Assembly: GCF_025822605.1 (NCBI RefSeq)
Contig: NZ_JACKTY010000033.1
Coordinates: 124,509 to 188,508, forward strand
Direction of reading: 5' to 3'
DNA from: Mycolicibacterium komossense
GTDB taxonomy: Bacteria; Actinomycetota; Actinomycetes; Mycobacteriales; Mycobacteriaceae
DNA length: 64,000 nucleotides
Shown here: piece by piece, positions 1 to 8,857 of the stretch
How positions within the stretch are numbered: position 1 is the stretch's first letter
Layout of the letters: the number at the start of each line of letters is the position of its first letter
Program-made: the position numbers and the translations under genes
The notes under the pieces: generated by a model
What the model was told of the DNA's origin: nothing
Seen by the model: only the letters and a program-made list of their open reading frames with translations
Database searches by the model: none

Positions 1-362
1 ACAACCCGGTGCTGTCGGGGCCCTATGTCGGACAGCGACCATGGACGCCGCTGATCGGGTTGCTCTCCCAGGCAGCCGATCTGGGATTGCGAGTGATCGT
101 TTCGGCCCGTGCCACGGGCTCGGCGCATGCGTTGATGACCAACCCACTACTCCGGCGGATGAACGATCTGCAAGCGACCACCCTGATGCTGTCCGGCAAT
201 CCGCAAGACGGCGGCAAGATCCGCGGACACCGCTTCGCGCGCCAGATACCAGGTCGCGGGGTGTTGCTCGATGACACTGACTCTCTGACCTATGTCCAAC
301 TCGTCAATCCGTTGGCCGGTAGGCACGCAGTATCGGATGCCAAGGAGAGGAATCTGCCATGA
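1..362 (+). CDS. eccC3: ESX-3 secretion ATPase EccC3, C-terminal end (partial)
   Basis: Truncated by the left edge; the reading frame starts at base 3 and only about the last 120 residues are present. They match the end of the third FtsK/SpoIIIE ATPase domain of EccC, the motor of the type VII inner-membrane complex that recognises Esx and PE/PPE substrates. The stop overlaps the PE5 start by four bases (ATGA), so the two are translationally coupled. Assignment to ESX-3 rather than another ESX system rests on the downstream PE5-esxG-esxH-espG3 order. No Walker motif falls inside this fragment. Confidence 0.9.
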   Translation, partial: NPVLSGPYVGQRPWTPLIGLLSQAADLGLRVIVSARATGSAHALMTNPLLRRMNDLQATTLMLSGNPQDGGKIRGHRFARQIPGRGVLLDDTDSLTYVQLVNPLAGRHAVSDAKERNLP

Positions 363-673
363 CACTTCGGGTTGTGCCGGAAGGCCTGGCGGCCGCAAGC
401 GCTGCGGTCGAGGCACTGGCCGCACGACTGGCCGCCGCACACGTGGTTGCGTCGCCATTCATCACGGCAGTTGTTCCACCTGCGGCCGACCCGGTTTCGC
501 TGCAGGCGTCCCTATCCTTCGGTGTCCATGGCGCCGAACATGCCGGCGCCGCGGCCGACGGGATCATCGAGCTGGGTCGCTCCGGGATCGGAGTAGGTGA
601 GTCGGCGACCAGCTACTTCACCGGAGACACCACCGCCGCGCTGTCCTACCTGGCGCGCCGCGGAGGGTCTTAA
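359..673 (+). CDS. PE5: PE family protein PE5 (ESX-3)
   Basis: A 104-residue PE-only protein, near the length of Rv0285 (102). The Pro-Glu motif is at residues 7-8, and the C-terminal type VII secretion signal YxxxD is at Y86-D90. PE proteins form helical heterodimers with a PPE partner and are exported through their own ESX system; PE5-PPE4 is the ESX-3 pair needed for mycobactin-dependent iron use in M. tuberculosis. Here the next gene is esxG after only 75 bases, so the expected PPE4 partner is absent from its place. The likely replacement is the PPE at 9830-11305. Confidence 0.93.
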   Translation: MTLRVVPEGLAAASAAVEALAARLAAAHVVASPFITAVVPPAADPVSLQASLSFGVHGAEHAGAAADGIIELGRSGIGVGESATSYFTGDTTAALSYLARRGGS

Positions 674-748
674 GTGGAGAGGATGTCGAACGAACCTAGT
701 TCTCGAACGAATCAAACTGTTGCTCAAAGTGATTGGAGATAATCGAAC

Positions 749-1042
749 ATGAGTCTTCTCGACGCCCACATCCCGCAGCTGATCGCTTCCGAATCGGCGT
801 TCGGTGTCAAGACTGCGCTGATGCGCAGTACCGTCGCGCAGGCTGAGCAGGCCGCGATGGCCGCACAGGCATTCCATATGGGCGAGTCATCAGCCGCCTT
901 TCAGTCCGCGCACGCGCGGTTCGTTGAGACCGCGGCCAAAGTGAACTCGCTGCTCGACATCGCTCAGGTCAATCTCGGTGAGGCCGGTGCCACCTATGTG
1001 GCTCAGGATGCCGCCGCTGCCAGCACTTACGGAGGTTTCTGA
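749..1042 (+). CDS. esxG: ESAT-6-like protein EsxG
   Basis: A 97-residue WXG100-superfamily protein almost identical in layout to Rv0287 (TB9.8), beginning MSLLDAHIPQL and ending ASTYGGF. The turn between helices reads GESSAAFQ rather than WxG, as is normal for EsxG. The secretion signal YxxxD is Y83-D87. It pairs with EsxH as the small ESX-3 substrate heterodimer. A GGAGAT ribosome site precedes the ATG. The stop shares one base with the EsxH start. Confidence 0.96.
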   Translation: MSLLDAHIPQLIASESAFGVKTALMRSTVAQAEQAAMAAQAFHMGESSAAFQSAHARFVETAAKVNSLLDIAQVNLGEAGATYVAQDAAAASTYGGF

Positions 1043-1329
1043 TGTCTCAGATCATGTACAACTATCCCGCGATGCTTGGTCATGCGGGCGATATGGCCGG
1101 CTACGCAGGCACCCTTCAGGCGGTTGGTGCTGACATCAGCGCCGAGCAGGCGGCGTTGCAGGGCACCTGGCAGGGCGATACGGGTATGACCTATCAGGCC
1201 TGGCAGGCGCAGTGGAACACCGCCATGGAGGATCTGGTGCGCGCATACATGGCGATGTCGACGACACACGAGACGAACACAATGTCGATGCAGGCGCGGG
1301 ATCAGGCCGAAGGCGCGAAGTGGGGCTAG
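1042..1329 (+). CDS. esxH: ESAT-6-like protein EsxH (TB10.4)
   Basis: A 95-residue WXG100 protein matching Rv0288, with W43-Q-G in the inter-helix turn. It forms a secreted heterodimer with EsxG and is central to ESX-3 function in iron and zinc homeostasis. Of the zinc ligands reported for the M. tuberculosis protein (H14, H70, H76, E77), three are kept here (H14, H76, E77), but position 70 is Met. The start overlaps the esxG stop by one base, giving tight coupling for 1:1 production. Confidence 0.96.
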   Translation: MSQIMYNYPAMLGHAGDMAGYAGTLQAVGADISAEQAALQGTWQGDTGMTYQAWQAQWNTAMEDLVRAYMAMSTTHETNTMSMQARDQAEGAKWG

Positions 1330-1367
1330 CCGGACAATGAGGCCTATTCGACGACGAGACCGGCCTC

Positions 1368-2207
1368 GTGTCTGACGCAGTCGAACTGACGGTCGGCGCA
1401 GCCTGGTTCATCGCGGATGAGGTCGGAGCGGGCACCTTTCCGTGTGTGCTGGCGATCACCCCGCCGTACCGCGATGCGTCCGAACGTGCGGCGTTCGCAT
1501 CCCAACAGACTGCCGAATTGGCACGTTTGCAGGTGATCACCGACGGCACGCTCATTCCTTCTGTGCGGCAATGGATTCAGATAGTCTGCAATCCTGAGCG
1601 TTGGCTGGAGCTGCGCTACGTCGCCAGTACATCGTCGGGGGATCTGCTTCGTGGTCTGGTGGCGCGTCGCACCGGTCAGACCGTGGTTGCACTGCGCAAT
1701 GCGCAGCTTGTCACCTTCACCGCTCTGGACATCGACGATCCGCGGACGCTGGCGCGCGTCGTGACCGCAGGGCTGGGAGACCGACCGCCCGCATCGTTCG
1801 AGGAGTTCGCGCTACCGACTCGGGTGGGCGCCAGAGCCGATAGGCAGATACGCGAGGGCGCAGACCTCTCGGCTCTGATGGATCATCTCGATATCCCCGC
1901 ATCGGCGCGTGACGTCGTGCGTGCGGTGTTCGACGGTCCGCGACGCTACGTCGAGGTAGTGGCCGGCCAGCGCAACGGAGCCACCCGCCAGATCACCGAC
2001 GTCGGAGTTGCCGTCGTCGACACCTCAGTTGGTCGTGTGCTGGTCAGTCCGGCGCGCGCCTTCGATGGGGAGTGGGTGTCCACCTTCACCCCGGGCACCA
2101 CAATCGCCGCGGCTCTTGCTCTCGAACGCCTCAGTGCCTCGCTGCCAGAGGGCCAATGGTTTCCGTCGGCCCGGCGAACCCGGGATCTCACCACTCAAAA
2201 ATGCTGA
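1368..2207 (+). CDS. espG3: ESX-3 PE/PPE chaperone EspG3
   Basis: A 279-residue cytosolic chaperone beginning at GTG, clearly the Rv0289 family (295 residues): it shares blocks such as VELTVGAAWFIAD near the start, VVALRNAQLVTFTALDIDDPR in the middle, and GRVLVSPARAFDGEWVSTF near the end. EspG3 binds the tip of the PPE subunit in ESX-3 PE-PPE dimers and keeps it soluble until secretion. Its persistence despite the missing neighbouring PPE4 implies that another PPE is served. It lies 38 bases after esxH. Confidence 0.95.
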   Translation: MSDAVELTVGAAWFIADEVGAGTFPCVLAITPPYRDASERAAFASQQTAELARLQVITDGTLIPSVRQWIQIVCNPERWLELRYVASTSSGDLLRGLVARRTGQTVVALRNAQLVTFTALDIDDPRTLARVVTAGLGDRPPASFEEFALPTRVGARADRQIREGADLSALMDHLDIPASARDVVRAVFDGPRRYVEVVAGQRNGATRQITDVGVAVVDTSVGRVLVSPARAFDGEWVSTFTPGTTIAAALALERLSASLPEGQWFPSARRTRDLTTQKC

Positions 2208-2222
2208 AATGAGAACGAGCAC

Positions 2223-3650
2223 ATGACTGACCTCTCGGGGACAATCAGCGCCACTCCGGTTCTGCCGATCGTGCGGGTGGCGATCCTCGCCGACGGCCGG
2301 ATTGCTGATATGGCGCTGCCCGCCGAACTGCCGCTGCGCGAGATCCTGCCCGCCGTGCACCGGTTGCTACCCCCTGCCGCTGCGCTGAATGGCACGGCAC
2401 CGGACGCTACAGCGCCACGCCGCCTGAGTCTGGCGCCGATTGGTGGTGCACCGTTCTCGCTGGATGCCAGCCTGGACACCGTTGGCGTCGTCGACGGAGA
2501 TCTCCTTGCGCTGCAACCGGTTCCCGTGGGCCCCGCGGCCCCCGGCATCGTCGAGGACATCGCCGATGCCGCCGTGATCTTTTCGCGATCCCGCTCGCAG
2601 CCGTGGGGGAGCGCCCAGATTCAGCTGCTCGCGCGAGCTGCCGTCGTCACAGTGCTATTGGCAGCTACGTGTTTCGCGGTCGCGCACCGCATTGCCACAA
2701 GTGAGACGGTCGGTCTGTACGCCGTGAGCGTGGTTGCCGCGATCACCGTGGTAGCCGCGCTGTTGCTGCGTGCGCGCTCAAGCGCACCCGCCGTCGAAAT
2801 GTCGGTGGTCACCTTGGTACCGGTCGCGGCCGCGGGTGCGTTGTCGGTACCTGGTGCATTTGGTCCGGCGCAGCTGATGCTCGCGGCGGCCGCCGTGACG
2901 GCCTGGTCGCTGATCTGTACCATCCTCGCCGAACACTGCCTTGCTCTGTTCACCGCCACCACGGTCATCGGTGTGGCTCTGCTGATGGCCGGAGCAGTTG
3001 CCCAGATCTGGCAACTTCCGACGCTTACCCTCGGTTGTGGTCTGATCGTGTTCGCGCTGCTGGTCACGGTGCAGGCAGCCCAGCTGTCCGCGGTGTGGGC
3101 CCGGCTGCCGCTACCGGTCATTCCTGCCCCGGGAGATCCGGCTCCGAGTCCGCCCGGGATGCGGATACTCGAGGATCTTCCCCGTCGCGTCCAGATCAGC
3201 GATGCGCACCAGACCGGGTTCATCGCCGGTGCGGTGGTGCTGTCTGTGATCGGGTCGCTGGCTATCGCGGACCAGCCGGCCGCACCTGGCGCGTGGGCCT
3301 GGTATGGCGTAATCGCGACGTCGGCGGCGGCGATGCTGCGCGCCCGGGTTTGGGACACCGCGGCCTGCAAAGCTTGGTTGTTGGCGCAACCGTTCTTAAT
3401 TTCGGTCTGCTTGCTGGCGCTCTTCGTCGGCCAACACCGCTACCTGGCGGCCGTGCTCGTTCTGGTTGCCCTTGGTATCCTCGCCGGCGGGGTATCGATC
3501 GTTGCGACAAACCCGAACCTTGCTGCACCGGAGAGCTATTCACTCCCGATGCGGCGGCTGCTCGGGGCTTTGGCCGCAGCGCTGGACGTGTCCTTGATCC
3601 CGGTAATGGCCTACCTCGTCGGCCTGTTCGCCTGGGTGCTCAATCGATGA
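2223..3650 (+). CDS. eccD3: ESX-3 membrane channel subunit EccD3
   Basis: A 475-residue multi-spanning protein. Residues 1-100 form the cytosolic ubiquitin-like domain of EccD, ending in a PVGPAAPGIVEDIADAAV-like linker. The rest has about eleven hydrophobic helices, typical of the EccD family, which lines the ESX inner-membrane pore. The start ATG follows espG3 by 15 bases, and the stop overlaps mycP3 by four bases (ATGA). Length agrees with Rv0290 (472). Confidence 0.95.
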   Translation: MTDLSGTISATPVLPIVRVAILADGRIADMALPAELPLREILPAVHRLLPPAAALNGTAPDATAPRRLSLAPIGGAPFSLDASLDTVGVVDGDLLALQPVPVGPAAPGIVEDIADAAVIFSRSRSQPWGSAQIQLLARAAVVTVLLAATCFAVAHRIATSETVGLYAVSVVAAITVVAALLLRARSSAPAVEMSVVTLVPVAAAGALSVPGAFGPAQLMLAAAAVTAWSLICTILAEHCLALFTATTVIGVALLMAGAVAQIWQLPTLTLGCGLIVFALLVTVQAAQLSAVWARLPLPVIPAPGDPAPSPPGMRILEDLPRRVQISDAHQTGFIAGAVVLSVIGSLAIADQPAAPGAWAWYGVIATSAAAMLRARVWDTAACKAWLLAQPFLISVCLLALFVGQHRYLAAVLVLVALGILAGGVSIVATNPNLAAPESYSLPMRRLLGALAAALDVSLIPVMAYLVGLFAWVLNR

Positions 3651-5029
3651 TCCGCGCTAGGCTACGGATGGCCGCGGGTGCTTCGACTGTCGTGCTGTTG
3701 ACGAGCCCCTCGGCGTGGGCTGTCAGTCCGCCGTCCGTCGACCCCGGTGATCGTCCGCCGACTGGCAGCACCGGATCCTCCGTGTCGATGGCGCAGCGTA
3801 CGCAGTGCGTGTCCACCGGGATCATTCCCGGAAGTGCGCCAGGTGCGGAGTCGCCGAACCAGCAGCTGCTCAATCTCGCAGACGCGTGGCGGTTTTCGCA
3901 GGGGGAGGGGCAGCTGGTTGCCGTCATCGACACAGGCGTTACTCCCGGCCCGAGACTGCCCAACGTTGAAGCGGGCGGTGACTATGTCGGCGACACCAAT
4001 GGGCTGTCCGACTGTGACGGACACGGCACCCTGGTGGCCGGGATCATCGCCGGGCAACCGGGCGGCGACGCGTTCGCTGGTGTGGCGCCGGCGGCTCGGC
4101 TGTTGTCGATCCGGCTTACCTCAGCGGCGTTTTCACCGCGGGACCAAAGCGACGATCCCGAACAGGAAAGAGCAACCATCGATGTCGCCTCGCTGGCCCG
4201 TGCCGTCGTCCACGCCGCCGATCTGGGGGCGCGGGTCATCAATATCTCGGCGGTGACATGTCTGCCCGCCGACAGCGCAGTGGACCAGCAGGGATTGGGG
4301 GCGGCGTTGCGCTACGCGGCCCTTGACAAAGATGTGGTGATCGTCGCGGCGGCCGGAGACAGCGGTCCCGCGGGGCTTTCCGGGGGCGCCGCGTGCCGGT
4401 CCAACCCGATCAGCCCGTCTGCGGATCCCAGCGACCCGCGGAACTGGGGCGCTGTCACCTCGGTGTCGGTGCCGTCTTGGTGGCAGCCCTACGTGCTCTC
4501 GGTCGGATCGCTGACGCCCACCGGTCAGCCGTCCGCGTTCACCATGGCCGGACCCTGGGTGGGTATCGCGGCGCCGGGCGAGAACGTGGTGTCGGTCAGC
4601 AATGGAGAGGACGGCGGGTTGGCGAACGGGATTCCCGGCCCGCGTGAAAAGTGGACGGCACTCGACGGCACCAGTTACGCCGCTGCCTATGTATCGGGTG
4701 TGGCAGCGCTGATTCGCAGCCGCCTTCCTGACCTGACCGCGGCGCAGGTGATCCTGCGGTTGCAGACAACCGCGCACAACGGTGCGCAGGATCCGTCCAA
4801 CGCGGTAGGCGCCGGCACGGTCGACCCGGTCGCTGCACTGACGTGGGAGCTTTCCGGGCCGGTAGTCGACCAATCCGATGTCGCGCCGACGAGGATCGCA
4901 GCTCCGGCCGCCACGCCACCTCAGGACAACGGACCGCGCACGATGGCGTTCGCGGGTACGGCGGCGCTGGCGCTGGTCGTGGTCATGGCCGCAGTCGTGG
5001 TCAGTCGCCGAAAGGAACAGAACAGATGA
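3647..5029 (+). CDS. mycP3: ESX-3 mycosin protease MycP3
   Basis: A 460-residue subtilisin-like membrane protease. It has an N-terminal signal peptide (about residues 1-25), catalytic triad D95 (in VIDTG), H126 (in DGHGT) and S343 (in GTSYAAA), and a C-terminal transmembrane anchor followed by RRKEQNR. Mycosins cap the periplasmic face of the ESX complex and are needed for its stability and secretion. The ATG at 3647 overlaps the eccD3 stop; an earlier in-frame GTG at 3035 would run through eccD3 and lacks support. The stop overlaps the eccE3 start. Confidence 0.95.
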   Translation: MIRARLRMAAGASTVVLLTSPSAWAVSPPSVDPGDRPPTGSTGSSVSMAQRTQCVSTGIIPGSAPGAESPNQQLLNLADAWRFSQGEGQLVAVIDTGVTPGPRLPNVEAGGDYVGDTNGLSDCDGHGTLVAGIIAGQPGGDAFAGVAPAARLLSIRLTSAAFSPRDQSDDPEQERATIDVASLARAVVHAADLGARVINISAVTCLPADSAVDQQGLGAALRYAALDKDVVIVAAAGDSGPAGLSGGAACRSNPISPSADPSDPRNWGAVTSVSVPSWWQPYVLSVGSLTPTGQPSAFTMAGPWVGIAAPGENVVSVSNGEDGGLANGIPGPREKWTALDGTSYAAAYVSGVAALIRSRLPDLTAAQVILRLQTTAHNGAQDPSNAVGAGTVDPVAALTWELSGPVVDQSDVAPTRIAAPAATPPQDNGPRTMAFAGTAALALVVVMAAVVVSRRKEQNR

Positions 5030-5967
5030 GGACCCTTATGCCCGGCCGCGGTCGAATCACGTTGGCGTTGTCGGCTGTCGCACCCGCCGCAATGGCCTAC
5101 CCGTGGCACACCGTGGGCCAGAGGTGGATTCTGGGGGTTGCGATCGCGGTGGTAGTGATGCTGTTCGGGTGGTGGCGTGGGCTGCGGCTGACGACGATTG
5201 TGCGGCGCCGGCTGGCGCTGTTGCTCCGCGGTAAGCGTGTTGGCGGAATAAGTCAGCTGGTAGACCACGCCGGCGTCGATGCGCGCAAGACGGTCGTGTT
5301 ACGGGTGCTGGACAGCCCCGATTCTGATCTGCCGTTGGACCTGATCGCCGGCTACCTCGATCGCTACGGTGTGCAGAGTGAGTCGCTGCGGGTCACCAGT
5401 CGGGATACCGAGACGGGGCGCACCACCTGGATTGGCTTGACCATGTCTGCTGCGGCCAATCTGTCTGCGCTGCAGGCGCGGTCGGTGCATATTCCGCTTC
5501 GTGAGACTGCCGAGATCACTCTGCGTCGGCTCGCTGATCAGCTCCGCGAGTGCGGCTGGTCGCTCACCACTTCAGACGACTTCGTCCCGGACCTGCTGGG
5601 TCCGGACGCGAAGGAGCAGTGGCGTGCGGTGGCTGACGGCAGCAACGGTTTCGTGGCGGCCTATAGCGTTGCCGCCCAAGGACTGCCCGACACCTTGACC
5701 GAGCTGTGGTCGCGACGATTCGGCGAGGTGTGGACCGCGATCGAGGTCGGTGCAGCAGGAGTGGCCGCAGGCTGTGTGATCCGTACGGAGGTCGCGCCGC
5801 CGGCGACACCGCCGCTGGTCGGGCTGACCTTGCAGCGGGGTTCCCAGTGGGAAGCTCTGCACGCACTGGCCCCGACGTCGACGAAACAGCTTGATGCCGA
5901 GGTGGTTCCGCTGTGCGAGCTGTCGGCCGTACGGTGGCCCGCCAACGGTGTGCCGGTCAGGACATGA
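5026..5967 (+). CDS. eccE3: ESX-3 membrane complex protein EccE3
   Basis: A 313-residue protein with two N-terminal hydrophobic helices (about residues 10-50) and a soluble C-terminal domain, the normal EccE layout (Rv0292 has 331 residues). EccE sits at the periphery of the ESX inner-membrane complex. The start ATG overlaps the mycP3 stop (ATGA) and is preceded by AAAGGAACAG. Unusually, its stop overlaps the start of an MmpL gene, so the ESX-3 operon does not end here as in M. tuberculosis. Confidence 0.93.
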   Translation: MRTLMPGRGRITLALSAVAPAAMAYPWHTVGQRWILGVAIAVVVMLFGWWRGLRLTTIVRRRLALLLRGKRVGGISQLVDHAGVDARKTVVLRVLDSPDSDLPLDLIAGYLDRYGVQSESLRVTSRDTETGRTTWIGLTMSAAANLSALQARSVHIPLRETAEITLRRLADQLRECGWSLTTSDDFVPDLLGPDAKEQWRAVADGSNGFVAAYSVAAQGLPDTLTELWSRRFGEVWTAIEVGAAGVAAGCVIRTEVAPPATPPLVGLTLQRGSQWEALHALAPTSTKQLDAEVVPLCELSAVRWPANGVPVRT

Positions 5968-8843
5968 GTCACGGCGGCCACCCGGAGCGCTCGGGTCTGG
6001 CCAGCTGGATTCGGCGGCTTGCCGTCCCGATCATCATCGGCTGGATGGTGTTCGTCGCTGTGCTGAGCGTGACGGCTCCGCAGCTGGAGGTTGTCGGCAA
6101 GTTGCGCTCGGTGTCGATGAGCCCGGACTATGCGCCATCGACGGTTGCGATGAAGCGCATCGGCCAGGTGTTCGGTGAATTCACTTCCGACAGCATGGCA
6201 ATGGTGGTGCTGGAGGGCCAGCAGCCGCTCGGTGACGAAGCGCATCACTACTACGACTCGATAGTAGAACAGCTCGATGCCGATACCACGCATGTGCAGC
6301 ACGTCCAAGACTTCTGGGGCGACCCGCTAACCGCAGCTGGCGCACAGAGCACCGACGGTAAAGCCGCCTACGTACAGGTGTACCTGGCCGGTAACCAGGG
6401 TGAAACGCGGGCCAACGAGTCGGTCGAGGCCGTCAAGAAGATCGTCGAGGTCACCCCGGCCCCGGCCGGGGTGACGGCATTTGTCACCGGCCCGGCGGCG
6501 CTGGCGGCTGATGAGCAGCTCGCGGGTGAGCGCAGCGCACGCATCATCGAAATCGCCACCTTCGCCGTCATCATCACGATGATGCTCCTGGTCTACCGCT
6601 CGATCGGCACCGCGCTGGTCGTTCTGGCGATGGTTTTCGTCGCGTTGTCGGCCGCCCGCGGTGTGGTCGCCGCGCTGGCCTTCCACGGATTCATCGGCCT
6701 GACGACATTCGTCACCAGCCTTCTCGTCACGCTCGTGATCGCTTCCGCTACCGATTACGCGGTATTCCTGGTGGGCCGTTACCAAGAGGCCCGGACAGTC
6801 GGCGAGAGTCGGGAAGCTGCGTATTACACGATGTTTCGTGGGACAGCGCACGTGATTCTGGCCTCCGGCTCGACCATCGCCGGTGCGACGTTCTGTCTGC
6901 ACTTCACGCGATTGCCGTATTTTCAGACGCTGGGAATCCCGCTGGCGGTCGGGATGGTTGTCGCCATGCTCGCTGCCCTGACACTGGGGCCTGCGGTCGT
7001 CACCGTCGCCAGTCGGTCGGGCCGCCTCGAGCCCAAGCGAGCGATGCGGATCCGGGGCTGGCGCAAGCTCGGTGCGGTCATCGTCCGGTGGCCAGGGCCG
7101 GTGCTGGCAGTGAGCGTTGCGGCCACACTGATCGGTCTGTTGGCGTTGCCCGGATACCGCACCAGTTACAACGAGCGCAAGTATCTGCCGTTGGACCTGG
7201 CCGCCATGGAGGGCTACACCGCCGCCGAACGGCACTTTTCGACTGCACGGATGAACCCCGAGCTGCTCCTCGTCGAGTCGGATCACGATCTGCGCAACCC
7301 GGCGGACTTCTTGGTGATCGACAAGATCGCCAAGAACATCGTGGGCCAGCCCGGGGTCAGCCGAGTACAGGCGATCACCCGGCCGGACGGGGCGCCCCTG
7401 GAATTCAGCACATTTCCGGCGCAACTGAGCATGCAGGGCAGTCTGCAGACGCTGAACCGCGGCTACCTGCAAGACCGCATCGAAGACATGCGGACCCAGG
7501 CCGATCAGATGCAGAGCACCATCGAGACCATGACCCGGATGCAGACGCTGATGTCGGAGATGAGCGCCACCACACACAGCATGGTCGACAGCACCCGCCA
7601 AATGTCAGACGACCTGGCGGAATTGCGGGACCATATCGTCGACATCGACGATTTCTTCCGGCCGATGCGCAACTACCTCTACTGGGAACCGCACTGCTAC
7701 GACATCCCGGTGTGCTGGTCGGTGCGATCCATCTTCGACACGCTCGACGGTACTGACAGATTGACCAACGACATCCAGAATCTTCTGCCCGACATCGATC
7801 GACTCGATGCACTGATGCCAGAACTACTGCAGCAGATGTCCGCTCAGATCGAGACGATGAATAAGATGCGAGAGATGATGTTGACCACGTATGCCACCCA
7901 GAACGGGATACTCGAGCAGATGGCTGCGATGCAGGATAACTCGGCGGCAATGGCCAAGGCTTTCAACGATTCCAAGAATGACGACACGTTCTATCTGCCA
8001 CCCGAGACATTCGACAATGAAAACTTCAAGCGCGGGATGAAGAGCTTTCTCTCGCCGGACGGTCACGCGGTGCGGTTCATCATCACCCATGACGGCGATC
8101 CGCTGAGCCCGGAAGGCATCGGGCACATCGACGCCATCAAGCAGGCGGCCAAGGAGGCGATGAAGGGGACCCCGCTGGAGGGCTCGAGGATCTACATCGG
8201 GGGCACAGCGTCGCTGTTCAAGGACATGCAGGAAGGTAACAACTACGACCTGGTGATTGCTGGAACCGCGGCATTGTGCCTGATCTTCATCATCATGCTC
8301 ATCATCACTCGAAGTGCGGTCGCTGCCGCGGTGATCGTCGGCACCGTTGTGGTGTCGTTGGGAGCGTCGTTCGGCTTGTCGATACTGTTGTGGCAGCACA
8401 TCATCGGTGTCGAGCTGCACTTCATGGTGATGGCGATGTCGCTGATCATCCTGCTGGCCGTCGGCGCAGATTACAACCTGCTGTTGGTGGCGCGATTCAA
8501 AGAGGAGATGCACGCCGGGCTCGACACCGGCATCATCCGGGCGATGGGCGGCACCGGTTCGGTGGTGACATCGGCCGGCCTGGTGTTCGCCTTCACGATG
8601 ATGTCGATGGCAGTCAGTGAGCTCACCGTGGTGGCGCAGATCGGCACGACGATCGGTCTCGGCCTACTGTTCGACACCTTGGTGATCCGGTCATTCATGA
8701 CGCCGTCGATCGCCGCTCTGCTCGGGCGATGGTTCTGGTGGCCCAAACTGGTCCGACCACGGCCGGTACCGTCCCCGTGGTCGAAGCCGAAAACAGCTGA
8801 ACTGGAGGAGGACTCGGGGCACCCCGCGCCGGCGCAGAACTGA
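5964..8843 (+). CDS. MmpL family RND lipid/siderophore exporter, coupled to ESX-3
   Basis: A 960-residue mycobacterial RND transporter, the size of MmpL4 and MmpL5 (about 965). TM1 is at about residues 20-38; TM2-6 and TM8-12 flank two large extracytoplasmic loops. The second loop carries a long Met/Gln-rich heptad segment (about 505-660), the coiled-coil insertion typical of the MmpL4/5 group. Proton-relay Asp-Tyr pairs occur in SATDYAVFLVGRYQE and VGADYNLLLVARFKEE. MmpL4/5 export mycobactins with MmpS partners; no mmpS is adjacent. The ATG overlaps the eccE3 stop by four bases. Likely cargo is a lipidic metallophore such as the isonitrile lipopeptide encoded downstream; this is inference. 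Confidence 0.9.
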   Translation: MSHGGHPERSGLASWIRRLAVPIIIGWMVFVAVLSVTAPQLEVVGKLRSVSMSPDYAPSTVAMKRIGQVFGEFTSDSMAMVVLEGQQPLGDEAHHYYDSIVEQLDADTTHVQHVQDFWGDPLTAAGAQSTDGKAAYVQVYLAGNQGETRANESVEAVKKIVEVTPAPAGVTAFVTGPAALAADEQLAGERSARIIEIATFAVIITMMLLVYRSIGTALVVLAMVFVALSAARGVVAALAFHGFIGLTTFVTSLLVTLVIASATDYAVFLVGRYQEARTVGESREAAYYTMFRGTAHVILASGSTIAGATFCLHFTRLPYFQTLGIPLAVGMVVAMLAALTLGPAVVTVASRSGRLEPKRAMRIRGWRKLGAVIVRWPGPVLAVSVAATLIGLLALPGYRTSYNERKYLPLDLAAMEGYTAAERHFSTARMNPELLLVESDHDLRNPADFLVIDKIAKNIVGQPGVSRVQAITRPDGAPLEFSTFPAQLSMQGSLQTLNRGYLQDRIEDMRTQADQMQSTIETMTRMQTLMSEMSATTHSMVDSTRQMSDDLAELRDHIVDIDDFFRPMRNYLYWEPHCYDIPVCWSVRSIFDTLDGTDRLTNDIQNLLPDIDRLDALMPELLQQMSAQIETMNKMREMMLTTYATQNGILEQMAAMQDNSAAMAKAFNDSKNDDTFYLPPETFDNENFKRGMKSFLSPDGHAVRFIITHDGDPLSPEGIGHIDAIKQAAKEAMKGTPLEGSRIYIGGTASLFKDMQEGNNYDLVIAGTAALCLIFIIMLIITRSAVAAAVIVGTVVVSLGASFGLSILLWQHIIGVELHFMVMAMSLIILLAVGADYNLLLVARFKEEMHAGLDTGIIRAMGGTGSVVTSAGLVFAFTMMSMAVSELTVVAQIGTTIGLGLLFDTLVIRSFMTPSIAALLGRWFWWPKLVRPRPVPSPWSKPKTAELEEDSGHPAPAQN

Positions 8844-8857
8844 CCAGAGTCTGGCGT

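Noticed and set aside
3035..3646. In-frame upstream extension of mycP3 through eccD3
   Set aside because: It would bury the signal peptide about 200 residues into the protein; the ATG at 3647 fits the family and the ATGA overlap.
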